Of a stretch of 41,942 bases of DNA, positions 26,124 to 34,874 are shown piece after piece (position 1 is the stretch's first letter; every line of letters begins with the position of its first letter). Location of the stretch: the NCBI GenBank assembly GCA_016868755.1, contig VGFU01000011.1, positions 1 through 41,942 on the forward strand, given 5' to 3'. This DNA is from Bacteroidota bacterium (lineage in GTDB: Bacteria; Bacteroidota; Bacteroidia; Flavobacteriales; Schleiferiaceae). The position numbers were made by a program, and so were the translations under genes. The notes beneath the pieces were generated by a model, which made no database searches, was not told where the DNA came from, and was given only the letters and a program-made list of their open reading frames with translations.

Positions 26124-27473
26124 TTACAGGGTGCGTACGCAGGTTTTGAATTGGCGTCCGCGGTCTTCGTAGTTCTGAAACAGGTCGAAGCTGGCGCAGC
26201 AGGGGCTTAGCAGTACCGTGTCGCCTTTGCTCGCGAGCTGGTAGGCGGTGCGCACGGCCTGCTCCATACTTGCGGTTTCGGCCAAGAAGTGCACGCGACC
26301 TTCAAAGGCTTCGACGATTTTTCGGTTGTCGGTGCCCATTGCCACAATGGCTTTGACCTTTTTCTCGACGAGGCGGAACAGTTCGCTGTAGTCGTTGCCC
26401 TTGTCGACGCCGCCGAGGATCAGCACGGTGGGCGTGGTCATGCTCTCCAGCGCGTAGTACGTCGAGTTGACGTTGGTCGCTTTGGAGTCGTTGATGAAAT
26501 GGATTCCTGCCACGTGCGCCACTGATTCCATGCGGTGCTCGAGGCCCTCAAAGTGCGCCAAGGACTCGCGGATGGCTTCGTCGCGCACCTGGAGCAGTCG
26601 GGCAGAAAGGCCCGCAGCGAGGGCATTAAACGTGTTGTGCTTGCCTTGAAGGGCGAGTTCATCAATAGTCATGTCGGAGTGGGCAGTGCGAATGAGGTAC
26701 TTGGGAGGGATTGGGGCGGCACCTTGAACCGGAAGTACAGCCGGTTCTGAGGTGTAGATGGGGTAAAGGCTAGCGGCTACGCGCTCGAGGTAGCGGCGGC
26801 TGACAGGGTCTTCGCCATAAAAAACAAAGGCGTCTTCGGCCCCTTGGTGCTGGGCAATGGCAAACTTGGTCTCGGCGTAGGCCTCAAGGCTTCCGTAGCG
26901 GTCCAAGTGGTCGGGCGTAATGTTGGTGAGCACCGCCACGTCGGGCTTGAAGCTCGGGCAGTCCTCGAGCTGGTAGCTCGAAACCTCGAGCACGTAGATG
27001 TCGGCGTCTGCATCGAGAAGCAGACGGCCTGCGCCCACCCCGATGTTGCCGCCCACCTGAACGTTGGCGCCTGCTTGCTTCAAAATGTGTCCGAGCCAGC
27101 TGGTCGTCGTGGTCTTGCCGTTGCTGCCGGTAATGGCCGCAATTTTGGCGTGGGCGGGGCAGTTGCGGTAGAACCACTCGATGTCGGACCAAATCGGAAT
27201 TCCGGCCTCCTTCAGGGCTACGACGGTGGGGTGGCTGGGCGGAATTCCCGGGCTTTTCACGACGGCCTCGGCTCGGAGCAGCTGCTCTAGGCTGTGCTGC
27301 CCTTCTTCAAACGGAACGCCGGCCGCCTCCAATTCAGCCCGGAAGCCTGGGCCCAGGGACTTTCCCTCGCTAAGGAACACGTCGACGCCGCGGTGGGCCG
27401 CCAAAAGGGCCGCACCGATTCCGCTCTCGCCGCCGCCGAGCACGGCAATTTTATGGGGTAGGGGAGCACGCAC
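26124..27473 (-). CDS. murD: UDP-N-acetylmuramoylalanine--D-glutamate ligase
   Basis: MurD adds D-Glu to UDP-MurNAc-L-Ala. The 449-residue product has the N-terminal Rossmann region KIAVLGGGESGIGAA, the ATP loop GSNGKTT (116-122), the NITPDHLDRYGS motif, and HFINDSKATNVNST before the C-terminal ligase domain. The start codon is GTG at 27473, four bases after the mraY stop; no better ATG is seen in frame. Confidence 0.96.
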   Translation of the reverse strand: MRAPLPHKIAVLGGGESGIGAALLAAHRGVDVFLSEGKSLGPGFRAELEAAGVPFEEGQHSLEQLLRAEAVVKSPGIPPSHPTVVALKEAGIPIWSDIEWFYRNCPAHAKIAAITGSNGKTTTTSWLGHILKQAGANVQVGGNIGVGAGRLLLDADADIYVLEVSSYQLEDCPSFKPDVAVLTNITPDHLDRYGSLEAYAETKFAIAQHQGAEDAFVFYGEDPVSRRYLERVAASLYPIYTSEPAVLPVQGAAPIPPKYLIRTAHSDMTIDELALQGKHNTFNALAAGLSARLLQVRDEAIRESLAHFEGLEHRMESVAHVAGIHFINDSKATNVNSTYYALESMTTPTVLILGGVDKGNDYSELFRLVEKKVKAIVAMGTDNRKIVEAFEGRVHFLAETASMEQAVRTAYQLASKGDTVLLSPCCASFDLFQNYEDRGRQFKTCVRTL

Positions 27474-27477
27474 GGGA

Positions 27478-28707
27478 CTAGCGGAGTTTTAGCGTGATCA
27501 ACGTGAAGATGGCCAAGAAGATGCCCGAAATCCAGAAGCGCGTCACGATTTTGGACTCGTGAAGGCCCTTTTTCTGGTAGTGGTGGTGCAGCGGCGACAT
27601 CAAGAAGATGCGGCGGCCCTCGCCGAACTTCTTTTTGGTGTACTTGAAGTAGGCGACCTGCAGCACCACGCTGAGGTTTTCAACCAAAAACACGCCGGCC
27701 AGAATCGGAATCAGGAGTTCTTTGCGGATCGCCAGCGCAAACACCGCAATGATGGCGCCGATCGAAAGGCTGCCGGTGTCGCCCATAAACACTTGAGCCG
27801 GGTAGGTATTGTACCACAAAAAGCCGATGGCGGCTCCCAAGAAGGCCGCGGCAAACACGATCATTTCGCCCGACATCGGGATGTACATGATGTCGAGGTA
27901 GCTGGCGAACACCACCGATCCGCTCACGTAGGCCAAGATTGCGAGGGTGAAAGCGATGATGGCGGATGTCCCGCCCGCCAGGCCGTCAAGGCCGTCGGTC
28001 AAGTTGGCGCCGTTGCTGACCGCCGTAATGATGAAGATTACGATCGGAATGAAGAGCAGCCACGCCCACTCGGTTTGAGCGTCGGTCCAAAATACCAAGT
28101 CGGCGTAGTCAAACGTCGAGTCTTTGATGAACGGAATCGTGGTTTTCAGGTGCTGCTCGGCGGGGCCAAACGTCGGTTTGCCACCGCCCACTTCGCCGTA
28201 CAGTTCGTCGAGCGCGGTCGCCGGAAGCTCTTCTTTCATCCGTACGTCGGGGTGAAAAGCCAGTACCGCACCAACCACAAGGCCTAGCGTGACTTGTCCG
28301 ATGACTTTGAAGATGCCCCGCAAACCCTGCTTGTTTTTGCGAAACACCTTGATGTAGTCGTCTGCGAAGCCAATGGCACCCATCCACACCGTGGTAAGCA
28401 ATAATAACTGGATGTAAATGTTTGATAAGTTTGCCACGAGTAGGACGGGAATGACGATGGCCGCCAAAATGATAAGCCCGCCCATGGTCGGAGTACCTGC
28501 TTTGCTGAGCTGGCCTTCGAGTCCGAGGTCGCGCACCGTTTCGCCGACCTGAAGCCTACGAAGCAGTTTGATTAAACGCCCCCCAAATGCCAGGCTAATA
28601 GTCAGGGAGAGCAAAATGGCTAAAGCCGCCCGAAACGTCAGGTAGCTGAACAGCCCTGCGCCGGGAAGATCGTAGGGCTTGAGAAGGTCAAATAGCGCGT
28701 ACAGCAT
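27478..28707 (-). CDS. mraY: Phospho-MurNAc-pentapeptide transferase
   Basis: MraY moves phospho-MurNAc-pentapeptide onto undecaprenyl phosphate to make lipid I. The 409-residue membrane protein has about ten helices and the Mg site motifs FADDY (114-118), NLTDGLDGL (235-243) and MGDTGSL, plus the C-terminal [11 protein letters not shown]. It is about 50 residues longer than E. coli MraY (360). The extra part is mainly a polar loop at about 155-200 ([20 protein letters not shown]) that Bacteroidota MraY proteins commonly carry. It starts three bases after murE. Confidence 0.96.
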   Translation of the reverse strand: MLYALFDLLKPYDLPGAGLFSYLTFRAALAILLSLTISLAFGGRLIKLLRRLQVGETVRDLGLEGQLSKAGTPTMGGLIILAAIVIPVLLVANLSNIYIQLLLLTTVWMGAIGFADDYIKVFRKNKQGLRGIFKVIGQVTLGLVVGAVLAFHPDVRMKEELPATALDELYGEVGGGKPTFGPAEQHLKTTIPFIKDSTFDYADLVFWTDAQTEWAWLLFIPIVIFIITAVSNGANLTDGLDGLAGGTSAIIAFTLAILAYVSGSVVFASYLDIMYIPMSGEMIVFAAAFLGAAIGFLWYNTYPAQVFMGDTGSLSIGAIIAVFALAIRKELLIPILAGVFLVENLSVVLQVAYFKYTKKKFGEGRRIFLMSPLHHHYQKKGLHESKIVTRFWISGIFLAIFTLITLKLR

Positions 28708-28710
28708 GGC

Positions 28711-30168
28711 TTACAAATCGTTAAACTGAGCTTTTAGGACGGCCACATCGTCAAACGGATGCCTGACGCCGGCAACTTCTTGGTAGGTCTCGTGGCCCTT
28801 GCCCGCGACGAGAACCACGTCGCCCGGCTGCGCCAACTGCACTGCGAGCTTGATCGCCTGAGCGCGGTCAATGATTCGCAGCGTGCGGCGCTTCTGGACC
28901 GGATCGAGCCCGGCTTCCATATCGTCCAAAATCGCCTCTGGATCTTCGCTGCGCGGATTGTCGCTGGTCAAAATCGCCTTCGTGCTGCGGTCCGCGGCAA
29001 TGCGGGCCATCTCGGGGCGCTTGCTCCGGTCGCGGTCCCCGCCGCATCCTACCACCGTAATAATTTGCTGGGCCCCTTGATTCAGCTCCTGCAGCGTCTT
29101 GAGCACGTTTTCGAGCGCGTCGGGCGTGTGCGCATAATCCACAATGCCCATGCGGTTGTCGGGTCCGCCCACCTTTTGAAAGCGACCGTCAACGCTGCGC
29201 ACCGCACTCAGCGCCTGAAGCGCCTCGTCGGCCGGAACCCCAAGCTCCACCGCCACCCCGTACATCGCCGCCATATTGTAGGCATTGAACGTGCCGATGA
29301 GCTGCGACCAGCACTCGCGCTGGTTGACGCTGAGCAGCGTGCCTTGGAGGTGCGACTCCAAAATTTTCACCTTGACGTCGGCCGGACGCTTGAGCGCATA
29401 GGTCAGCTTGCGGGCCGTACAATCGAGCAGCATCGTTTCGCCGTGCTTGTCGTCGGAATTCACCAGCGCAAAGGCGTCAGAATCCAAACCGTCGAACAGC
29501 ATCTTTTTGGCGGCGACGTAGTGGTCCATCGTGCCGTGGTAGTCAAGGTGGTCGTGCGAAATGTTGGTGAACACCGCCCCCGCGAACCGCAGTCCTGTTA
29601 CGCGGTGCTGCACCAGTCCATGCGAACTCACTTCCATGAATACCACTTTGCATCCGGCCTCGCGCATTCGCGCAAGATGCCCCTGAAGCACCCACGCGTC
29701 GGGCGTGGTGTGGGTGGCGGGCTCCTCGGTGGTGTGCACGCAAACCTTAACCGTGCTGATCAGGCCGGTCCGCACACCACGGTTTTGAAGCATGTGGTAG
29801 AGCAGTGTGGCTGTAGTCGTCTTGCCGTTGGTGCCCGTAACGCCGACCACCTGCATGTCGTGGCTGGGCTGATCAAACCATGAACACGCCATTAGCGCAT
29901 AGGCTTCAGCGCTGTTGGTTACCACCACCCAAGTGGCGCTTGGCGAAGGTGCAGCGGGAAGCGACTCTACCACGAGCACCTTGGCTCCAGCGGCGAGGGC
30001 TTGCTCCAGGTAGCTGTGGCCGTCGGAATGCGTTCCGCGCACCGCTACAAACATGCTGTCTGGGCGGACCTTGCGGCTGTCGGTCGTCACCGACTCCACG
30101 GCGATGTTGGTGCTGCCCTGAACGTCGATCAGGCGCACCCCATAAAGCAGGTTTTTGAGCAGCTTCAT
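28711..30168 (-). CDS. murE: UDP-MurNAc-L-Ala-D-Glu--meso-diaminopimelate ligase
   Basis: MurE adds the third residue of the stem peptide. The 485-residue protein has the ATP loop GTNGKTTT (112-119), HTTPDA in the central domain, ISHDHLDYHGT, and the substrate motif DNPRSE (403-408). The DNPR form predicts meso-diaminopimelate rather than lysine, the usual Gram-negative wall type. The start overlaps the ftsI stop by four bases. Confidence 0.96.
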   Translation of the reverse strand: MKLLKNLLYGVRLIDVQGSTNIAVESVTTDSRKVRPDSMFVAVRGTHSDGHSYLEQALAAGAKVLVVESLPAAPSPSATWVVVTNSAEAYALMACSWFDQPSHDMQVVGVTGTNGKTTTATLLYHMLQNRGVRTGLISTVKVCVHTTEEPATHTTPDAWVLQGHLARMREAGCKVVFMEVSSHGLVQHRVTGLRFAGAVFTNISHDHLDYHGTMDHYVAAKKMLFDGLDSDAFALVNSDDKHGETMLLDCTARKLTYALKRPADVKVKILESHLQGTLLSVNQRECWSQLIGTFNAYNMAAMYGVAVELGVPADEALQALSAVRSVDGRFQKVGGPDNRMGIVDYAHTPDALENVLKTLQELNQGAQQIITVVGCGGDRDRSKRPEMARIAADRSTKAILTSDNPRSEDPEAILDDMEAGLDPVQKRRTLRIIDRAQAIKLAVQLAQPGDVVLVAGKGHETYQEVAGVRHPFDDVAVLKAQFNDL

Positions 30169-32165
30169 CCTAAAATCAGCGTAATCGATTTGCGTGCGCC
30201 GCCAGGCACCCAGCTGCGCACGCGGCCGTTACCCTTGGTTTGCACGGAATACCCGTAGCGCTCCAGCAAGTGCAGGGCGTCGGTGGCCTTCCAGCCCGTC
30301 CAGTTGGGCATGCTGCCGCGCTCGAGCGCTGCCTCGGCCTCGGCCCAGCGTTTTTCGGCGCTGGCCTCCTGCTTGCGGGCGGCCGTTTCGAGCCCGTCGC
30401 TCCAGTATCCGCGCGGAGGCGTGCGGTCGTCGGGAATAAAGCGCGTAATCCCCAAAGCAATGTCTTGGAACACCGGCGCCGCGACGATGTTGGCGTAGTA
30501 GCCCATGCTCTTAATCGGTCGGGCAATCACCACCACACAGGAGTACTTGGGATTGTCCGCCGGAAAATACCCGGCAAACGTTGCCTGGTAGCCCATATTG
30601 GCCGGATTCCAGTACTCCAGCTGGCAGGTGCCGGTCTTGCCCGCGAGCTTGAGCGAGTCCAACTTGATGTTGGCCGCAGTGCCGCGAATCACCACTTTTT
30701 CCATCAAATCCCGCACCTTCATCACGTTTTCTTTCGACGCAATGCTGCTGCGGATGTAGTCCAATTCCGACTCGGCCACTACTTGACCGCGGTCCAGCGT
30801 GCGCTCCCACAGCCTCGGACGCACCATCTTTCCGTCGTTGGCCAGGGCGTTGTAGAAGGCCAGCGTTTGCAGGGGCGTACACTGCACGCCATACCCGAAC
30901 ATCATCCAGGGCAGCGTAGTGCCTGACCAGCGCGCGCTTTGGGGATTGGGAATGAACGGGGCACTCTCGCCGTTGACTTCAATACCTGTTTTTTCGCCGA
31001 GCCCCATTTGGTAGAGGCGGTCGACGAACTCTTGCGGTTCGGCGGCATACTTCGGGTAAATGGCCTTAACTACCCCGGTATTGCTCGAAACCTCGAGGGC
31101 ACGCCCTAGCGAAATCACGCCATAGCCCCCCTTGTGCGAATCGTTGACCTTTTTGCCGTGCACCACATAAACCCCACCGTCGGTATCGACCTTGGTGGCG
31201 GTGTCGACAATGCCGTCTTCGAGGGCGGCGAGGAGCGCGGCAAACTTAAACGTGGACCCCGGTTCGGTGCGTTCCCACACGGCGTAGTTGCGGAGCTCCG
31301 TGTACACCGAATCGTCTTTTTCGCGACCCAAATTGACCATGGCGCGGATTTTTCCGGTTGCGACCTCCATCACAATGACGCTTCCGTGGTCCGCCTGAAA
31401 CTGCTCGAGTCGTTGGAGTAGGGCGCGGTGGGCGATGTCTTGGATGCGCGTGTCCAGCGTGATTTCGATGTCGGCTCCGTCTCGCGGATCCACCTCAAAT
31501 TCCGCTTCCAAGGGCTTCCACTGGCCTTTGCCAAAGTGCTGCATCCAGCGTAGGCCGTTTTGGCCGCCGAGCACCTCGTTAAACGTGGCCTCGAGCCCGG
31601 CCTTGGCGTCGGGCCGCCAGTACCCAATCGTGCGCTGGGCTAGCATGCCCATCGGCATCAGACGGGTGTACCGCTCTTCGGCAATCAGTCCGCTTTTAAA
31701 GGGGCCGCCTTCAAAAAGTGGTAGGTCGCGCACCTTGCGGTACAGGCTAAAACTCAAGTTTTTGGCGAGGAACGCGTAGCGCTTGCCTTCGCGGTGCTGT
31801 TCGCGCAGGTAGGTCAACCACTCCGACGCGCTGCGTTCGGGAAGTAGCCGGTGCAGGCCCAGCACCGTTTTTTGAATGCGCTCGTCGAATCGCTCTTGGT
31901 CGACGATCGACGCGTCCCAACGCAGCTCATACACTGGCATCGAGGTCGCCAGCAGCTGGCCATCTGCTGAATAAATGTTGCCGCGGCTGGCCGGAACCTC
32001 GCGCTGCTGGACTACGCGTTCGCGCCCCTCCGCTCGGAGTGCCTCGCCGTCGCGAAGCGATACGACATACAGCTTCACGAGTACCGCCGTCGCGAATAGC
32101 GCCAAGATCGCCGTAAGCCCGGCGACCCAGCGCGAATTCAGGCGTTCAGGGTCATTCGGTGTCAT
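30165..32165 (-). CDS. ftsI: Septal peptidoglycan transpeptidase FtsI (PBP3-type) with C-terminal PASTA-like domain
   Basis: FtsI crosslinks septal peptidoglycan together with FtsW. The 666-residue protein has one N-terminal membrane helix (about 14-34) and a dimerisation/pedestal domain from REVPASRGNIYSADG (about 55-69). The transpeptidase domain has all three active-site motifs: STFK (304-307), SSN (360-362) and KTGT (510-513). A tail after about 605 (MPNWTGWKATDALHLLE, then SITLILG) looks like one PASTA domain. It overlaps the ftsL-like gene by 14 bases. Confidence 0.96.
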   Translation of the reverse strand: MTPNDPERLNSRWVAGLTAILALFATAVLVKLYVVSLRDGEALRAEGRERVVQQREVPASRGNIYSADGQLLATSMPVYELRWDASIVDQERFDERIQKTVLGLHRLLPERSASEWLTYLREQHREGKRYAFLAKNLSFSLYRKVRDLPLFEGGPFKSGLIAEERYTRLMPMGMLAQRTIGYWRPDAKAGLEATFNEVLGGQNGLRWMQHFGKGQWKPLEAEFEVDPRDGADIEITLDTRIQDIAHRALLQRLEQFQADHGSVIVMEVATGKIRAMVNLGREKDDSVYTELRNYAVWERTEPGSTFKFAALLAALEDGIVDTATKVDTDGGVYVVHGKKVNDSHKGGYGVISLGRALEVSSNTGVVKAIYPKYAAEPQEFVDRLYQMGLGEKTGIEVNGESAPFIPNPQSARWSGTTLPWMMFGYGVQCTPLQTLAFYNALANDGKMVRPRLWERTLDRGQVVAESELDYIRSSIASKENVMKVRDLMEKVVIRGTAANIKLDSLKLAGKTGTCQLEYWNPANMGYQATFAGYFPADNPKYSCVVVIARPIKSMGYYANIVAAPVFQDIALGITRFIPDDRTPPRGYWSDGLETAARKQEASAEKRWAEAEAALERGSMPNWTGWKATDALHLLERYGYSVQTKGNGRVRSWVPGGARKSITLILG

Positions 32166-32490
32166 CCTTCGGAATCGTTATGCGTTCAGGGGCTTTAGTC
32201 GGTGGCACCAAGCCCATCAGCTGCGCGCGTTCGCGCACCGAACTTTCGGTGCCCAAGCGCATCAGCGTCGACTTGGCCTCGAGGTACTCTGACTTGATTT
32301 CACTCAGTTCGGCCGACCGCTCGCTGATCGTGCGCGCGTTTTGCTCGGTCCTGTGCGCCAAAAAGATGGCGACCATTCCCAGAGCGCTGAGGTAGGCGAC
32401 AAACGGCAGGTTGCGGACCACATAGGGGTGGCCCAAAAAACTCCCTCGGAGTACGGAAGTGACGTTGACGCGCGGCGTGGGCTCAGCCAT
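32152..32490 (-). CDS. FtsL-like cell division protein
   Basis: A 112-residue bitopic protein. It has a polar N-terminus, one membrane helix (about 29-46, PFVAYLSALGMVAIFLA), then a heptad-like helix (EQNARTISERSAELSEIKSEY) that would form a coiled coil in the periplasm. This is the shape of FtsL, and the place between rsmH and ftsI is the standard ftsL slot. Sequence conservation in this family is low, so the call rests mainly on architecture and position. It overlaps rsmH by eight bases. Confidence 0.85.
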   Translation of the reverse strand: MAEPTPRVNVTSVLRGSFLGHPYVVRNLPFVAYLSALGMVAIFLAHRTEQNARTISERSAELSEIKSEYLEAKSTLMRLGTESSVRERAQLMGLVPPTKAPERITIPKDDTE

Positions 32491-33388
32491 GATTTGGGGC
32501 TGTTTTTTCGGCAGCGCGGAGCCGCGCCGAGCGCGACCGCGGATTGCGTTCGAGTTCGTCGGGGCTGGCGCTGACCGGCTTGCGGGTAATTAACGAAAAC
32601 GGAACCAGGCGGCGCCCGAAGTCGTCGCGGTCGGCCTCGCCGTCGAGGCGGCCTTCGCGCATTAAATTTTTGACGCGCCGGTCTTCGAGGCTGTGGTAGC
32701 TCATCACCACCAGGCGTCCGCCGGGCGCCAGTACGTCGACGCAGTCCGTCAAAAAGCAATCGAGCACGTCCATTTCGCGATTTACGGCAATGCGAATCGC
32801 CTGAAACACGCGGGCGGGAAGCTTGGCATTGCGGCCACGCTGGCTGAACGGTTCTAGCACGGCTTTGAGCTGGGTCGTCGTGGCGATCGGAAGCGCGCGC
32901 ACGATTGCCGCAGCCACTGCCGCGGGGCGCTCCACGTCACCAAACTCAGCAAGCACCTTGCGGAGTTCCAGTTCGCCCACCTCGTTAAGCCATTCGCTCG
33001 CGGGCTGGCCGGCTTCGGGGTTCATGCGCATGTCGAGCGGACCGTCGAACTTGTGGGCAAATCCGCGCTCGGGCACATCGAGCTGGTGGCTACTCACCCC
33101 GAGGTCGGCTAAAATTCCGTCTACCTGCGCCACGCGGTGCAGCTTTAAAAAGCGCTTTAGGTGCTCAAAGTTGTGCGGAACCAGCGTATACCGCGAATCG
33201 CTCAGGGCGTTGGCCTGGGCATCGGGATCTTGATCAAACGCTATGAGTCGCCCGTTGGGACCAAGCTGCTCGAGAATCGCCCGACTGTGGCCGCCGCCGC
33301 CAAAGGTGGCGTCGACGTAGGTCCCGTTGGGACGGAGGTTAAGAAAGTGAAGGCATTCGGCGAGTAAAACGGGGCTATGGTAGCTCAT
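32483..33388 (-). CDS. rsmH: 16S rRNA (cytosine-1402-N4)-methyltransferase
   Basis: RsmH (MraW) methylates N4 of C1402 in the ribosomal P site. The product has 301 residues from the start MSYHSPVLL. It shows the SAM site motif DATFGGGGHSRAIL, the segment DGILADLGVSSHQLD, the long helical insertion typical of the family, and the C-terminal SYHSLEDRRVKNLM. An ATG three codons earlier (33397) is also possible. Both starts overlap the end of mraZ (14 or 23 bases). Confidence 0.96.
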   Translation of the reverse strand: MSYHSPVLLAECLHFLNLRPNGTYVDATFGGGGHSRAILEQLGPNGRLIAFDQDPDAQANALSDSRYTLVPHNFEHLKRFLKLHRVAQVDGILADLGVSSHQLDVPERGFAHKFDGPLDMRMNPEAGQPASEWLNEVGELELRKVLAEFGDVERPAAVAAAIVRALPIATTTQLKAVLEPFSQRGRNAKLPARVFQAIRIAVNREMDVLDCFLTDCVDVLAPGGRLVVMSYHSLEDRRVKNLMREGRLDGEADRDDFGRRLVPFSLITRKPVSASPDELERNPRSRSARLRAAEKTAPNHG

Positions 33389-33845
33389 GGTCCCCATTTT
33401 GGCCGCCCATCACATCTTCGGCCAGCTGAGCGAAGTCAAGGTCCGAAGGATTAACTGCCGCTTCGTAGGCCGAGCGGCTCCAAATTTCTACGCCCAGCGG
33501 CGTGCCCGAAAAAACCAATTCCCGCTCAAGGCGGGCAAAGGCCGCGAGGTCTTTCGCGATCAGGATGCGGCCCGAACCGTCGAGCTCAACCATCTTGACG
33601 CCGGCGTGAAAAAGGCGCACGAAGTCGGCATTCTTCTTCACAAAGCGGTTCAGCTTGCCAATCTTCTCTGAAATTCCGCGCCACTGCTCCATGGTGTGCA
33701 GCTCGAGGCAGGGACTAAATACGCTGCGCTTGAGCACAAAACCCTCGTGCGCAGCCGAATCCAGCTGGCGTTTGAGCCCAGCCGGAAGCAGAACGCGCCC
33801 TTTGGCGTCCATGCTGCATTCGTATACCCCGAGTACGGATTTCAT
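33375..33845 (-). CDS. mraZ: Transcriptional regulator MraZ
   Basis: MraZ is an AbrB-fold DNA-binding protein that represses its own operon. The 156-residue product has two SpoVT/AbrB-like halves: YECSMDAKGRVLLPAGLKRQL near the start, and VELDGSGRILIAKDL at about 86-100. Each carries the D-x-x-GR motif used for DNA contact. It is the first gene of the dcw cluster. Four TGGG boxes with 10-bp period lie directly upstream, next to the -7 promoter box, which supports autoregulation. Confidence 0.96.
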   Translation of the reverse strand: MKSVLGVYECSMDAKGRVLLPAGLKRQLDSAAHEGFVLKRSVFSPCLELHTMEQWRGISEKIGKLNRFVKKNADFVRLFHAGVKMVELDGSGRILIAKDLAAFARLERELVFSGTPLGVEIWSRSAYEAAVNPSDLDFAQLAEDVMGGQNGDHELP

Positions 33846-33867
33846 GTGGTTTGTGCGGTAGTGGTAT

Positions 33868-33875
33868 CAAAAGTA
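33868..33875 (-). promoter_or_regulatory. -7 promoter box (TACTTTTG) of the mraZ/dcw operon
   Basis: Exact TAnnTTTG match on the minus strand, giving a leader of roughly 15-22 bases before the mraZ ATG. A TTTG stands 14 bases upstream, too close for a standard -33 element. The box shares its first base with the nearest MraZ box, so bound MraZ would block polymerase. Confidence 0.6.
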
Positions 33876-33909
33876 CCCAGACTCTCCCACAAACACCCAC
33901 TTTCTCCCA
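33875..33909 (-). promoter_or_regulatory. MraZ operator: four TGGGA/T boxes at 10-bp intervals
   Basis: On the minus strand the order is TGGGA, N5, TGGGT, N5, TGGGA, N5, TGGGT, at 33905-33909, 33895-33899, 33885-33889 and 33875-33879. In E. coli and other bacteria MraZ binds TGGG(A/G) repeats separated by 5 bp upstream of mraZ. Four exact repeats in phase directly before mraZ make the assignment strong. Confidence 0.88.
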
Positions 33910-33922
33910 CAATTGTGAATAA
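33908..33922. promoter_or_regulatory. CACAATTGTG palindrome and TTATTCACA box beside the MraZ operator
   Basis: A perfect 10-base palindrome (33908-33917) overlaps the outermost MraZ box. TTATTCACA (minus strand, 33914-33922) matches the DnaA-box pattern TTATNCACA. A single box is weak evidence for regulation. The rest of the 264-base mraZ/hydrolase intergenic region shows only the TATCTTTG box at 34081. Confidence 0.25.
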
Positions 33923-34080
33923 CTTTTTGATTTTCGTTCTAAACCGCAGTTTTTCAGTGATTTAAACATTTGTCGTGCGCCTCCATTGAGCGCGGACGGG
34001 TTCAACCGAAACGGGCTGTTGGACTGCTGGGGTAGGGCGCTTGTTCGCGGCCTTTTCGCTTCATGGCTCCGAGGATTCCG

Positions 34081-34088
34081 TATCTTTG
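34081..34088 (+). promoter_or_regulatory. -7 promoter box (TATCTTTG) of the alpha/beta hydrolase gene
   Basis: Exact TAnnTTTG match followed by C, 21 bases before the ATG at 34110, leaving a short leader. Confidence 0.5.
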
Positions 34089-34109
34089 CCGAATTCCTAA
34101 TACGCGCCT

Positions 34110-34874
34110 ATGTCGACGCTCATACAAGACGGACCCTACGAATACCTCTCTGAAGGCTCAGGTACCCCCATCATTTTCCTTCACGGACTCATGGGCACCC
34201 TAAGCAACTTCCAAAACCAAATTGACTATTTCAGTCAGAAGGGGTACGAAACGGTGGTTCCGCTCTTGCCTTTGTACAGCATGCCGCTGCCGACCACGTC
34301 GGTGACGAGCCTGACCAAATTTCTCAAGAAGTTTGTCGACCACCGCGGCTACGGCAAGGTGGTGCTCGTAGGCAACAGTTTGGGCGGACACATTGCGCTG
34401 CTCTTCCAAAAACTCTTCCCTGAGCGGGTGGCCGGCATCGTGCTCGCCGGCTCGAGCGGACTCTACGAGTCGGCCATGGGTAACAGCTACCCGCGGCGCG
34501 GAGACCGCAACTACATCGCTGAGCGGGTGCGCGACGTCTTCGCCGTGAAAGAAGTGGCGACCGACGAGCTAATCGACCAAGTGTTTGACACGGTCAACGA
34601 CCGCATGAAGGCGATCAAGACCTTGGCAATCTCAAAGTCCGCGATTCGCCACAACATGACCGAGGACATTAAAAAATTTGACGTACCCGTGTGTCTTGTG
34701 TGGGGCCGTCAAGACGCGGTTACCCCGCCTGAAGTGGCTGATAAGTTTCACGAACTTCTTCCCAACTCCCAACTGAACTGGATTGACAACTGCGGTCACG
34801 CAGCCATGATGGAGCATCCCGAAGAGTTCAATACGATTGTGGCGAAGTGGCTTCAGAGCGCCCAGATCGGCTAA
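34110..34874 (+). CDS. Alpha/beta hydrolase
   Basis: A 254-residue single-domain hydrolase. It has the oxyanion segment FLHGLMGT (23-30), the nucleophile elbow GNSLGG with Ser90, the acid D201 in VWGRQDAVTPP, and the base H229 in NCGHAAMMEHP. The catalytic triad is therefore complete. The cap region is short. The substrate is unknown. The 3' end overlaps engB by 28 bases if engB starts at GTG 34847, so the pair is probably co-transcribed. Confidence 0.93.
   Translation: MSTLIQDGPYEYLSEGSGTPIIFLHGLMGTLSNFQNQIDYFSQKGYETVVPLLPLYSMPLPTTSVTSLTKFLKKFVDHRGYGKVVLVGNSLGGHIALLFQKLFPERVAGIVLAGSSGLYESAMGNSYPRRGDRNYIAERVRDVFAVKEVATDELIDQVFDTVNDRMKAIKTLAISKSAIRHNMTEDIKKFDVPVCLVWGRQDAVTPPEVADKFHELLPNSQLNWIDNCGHAAMMEHPEEFNTIVAKWLQSAQIG

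Noticed and set aside
33914-33922. DnaA-box-like sequence as a sign of a replication origin
   Set aside because: It is a single box with no cluster, no AT-rich unwinding region and no dnaA, dnaN or gidA nearby.
33960-34080. GGGTTCAACC and neighbouring GC-rich sequence resembling a tRNA T-arm
   Set aside because: No matching acceptor stem, anticodon arm or D-arm could be drawn around it.
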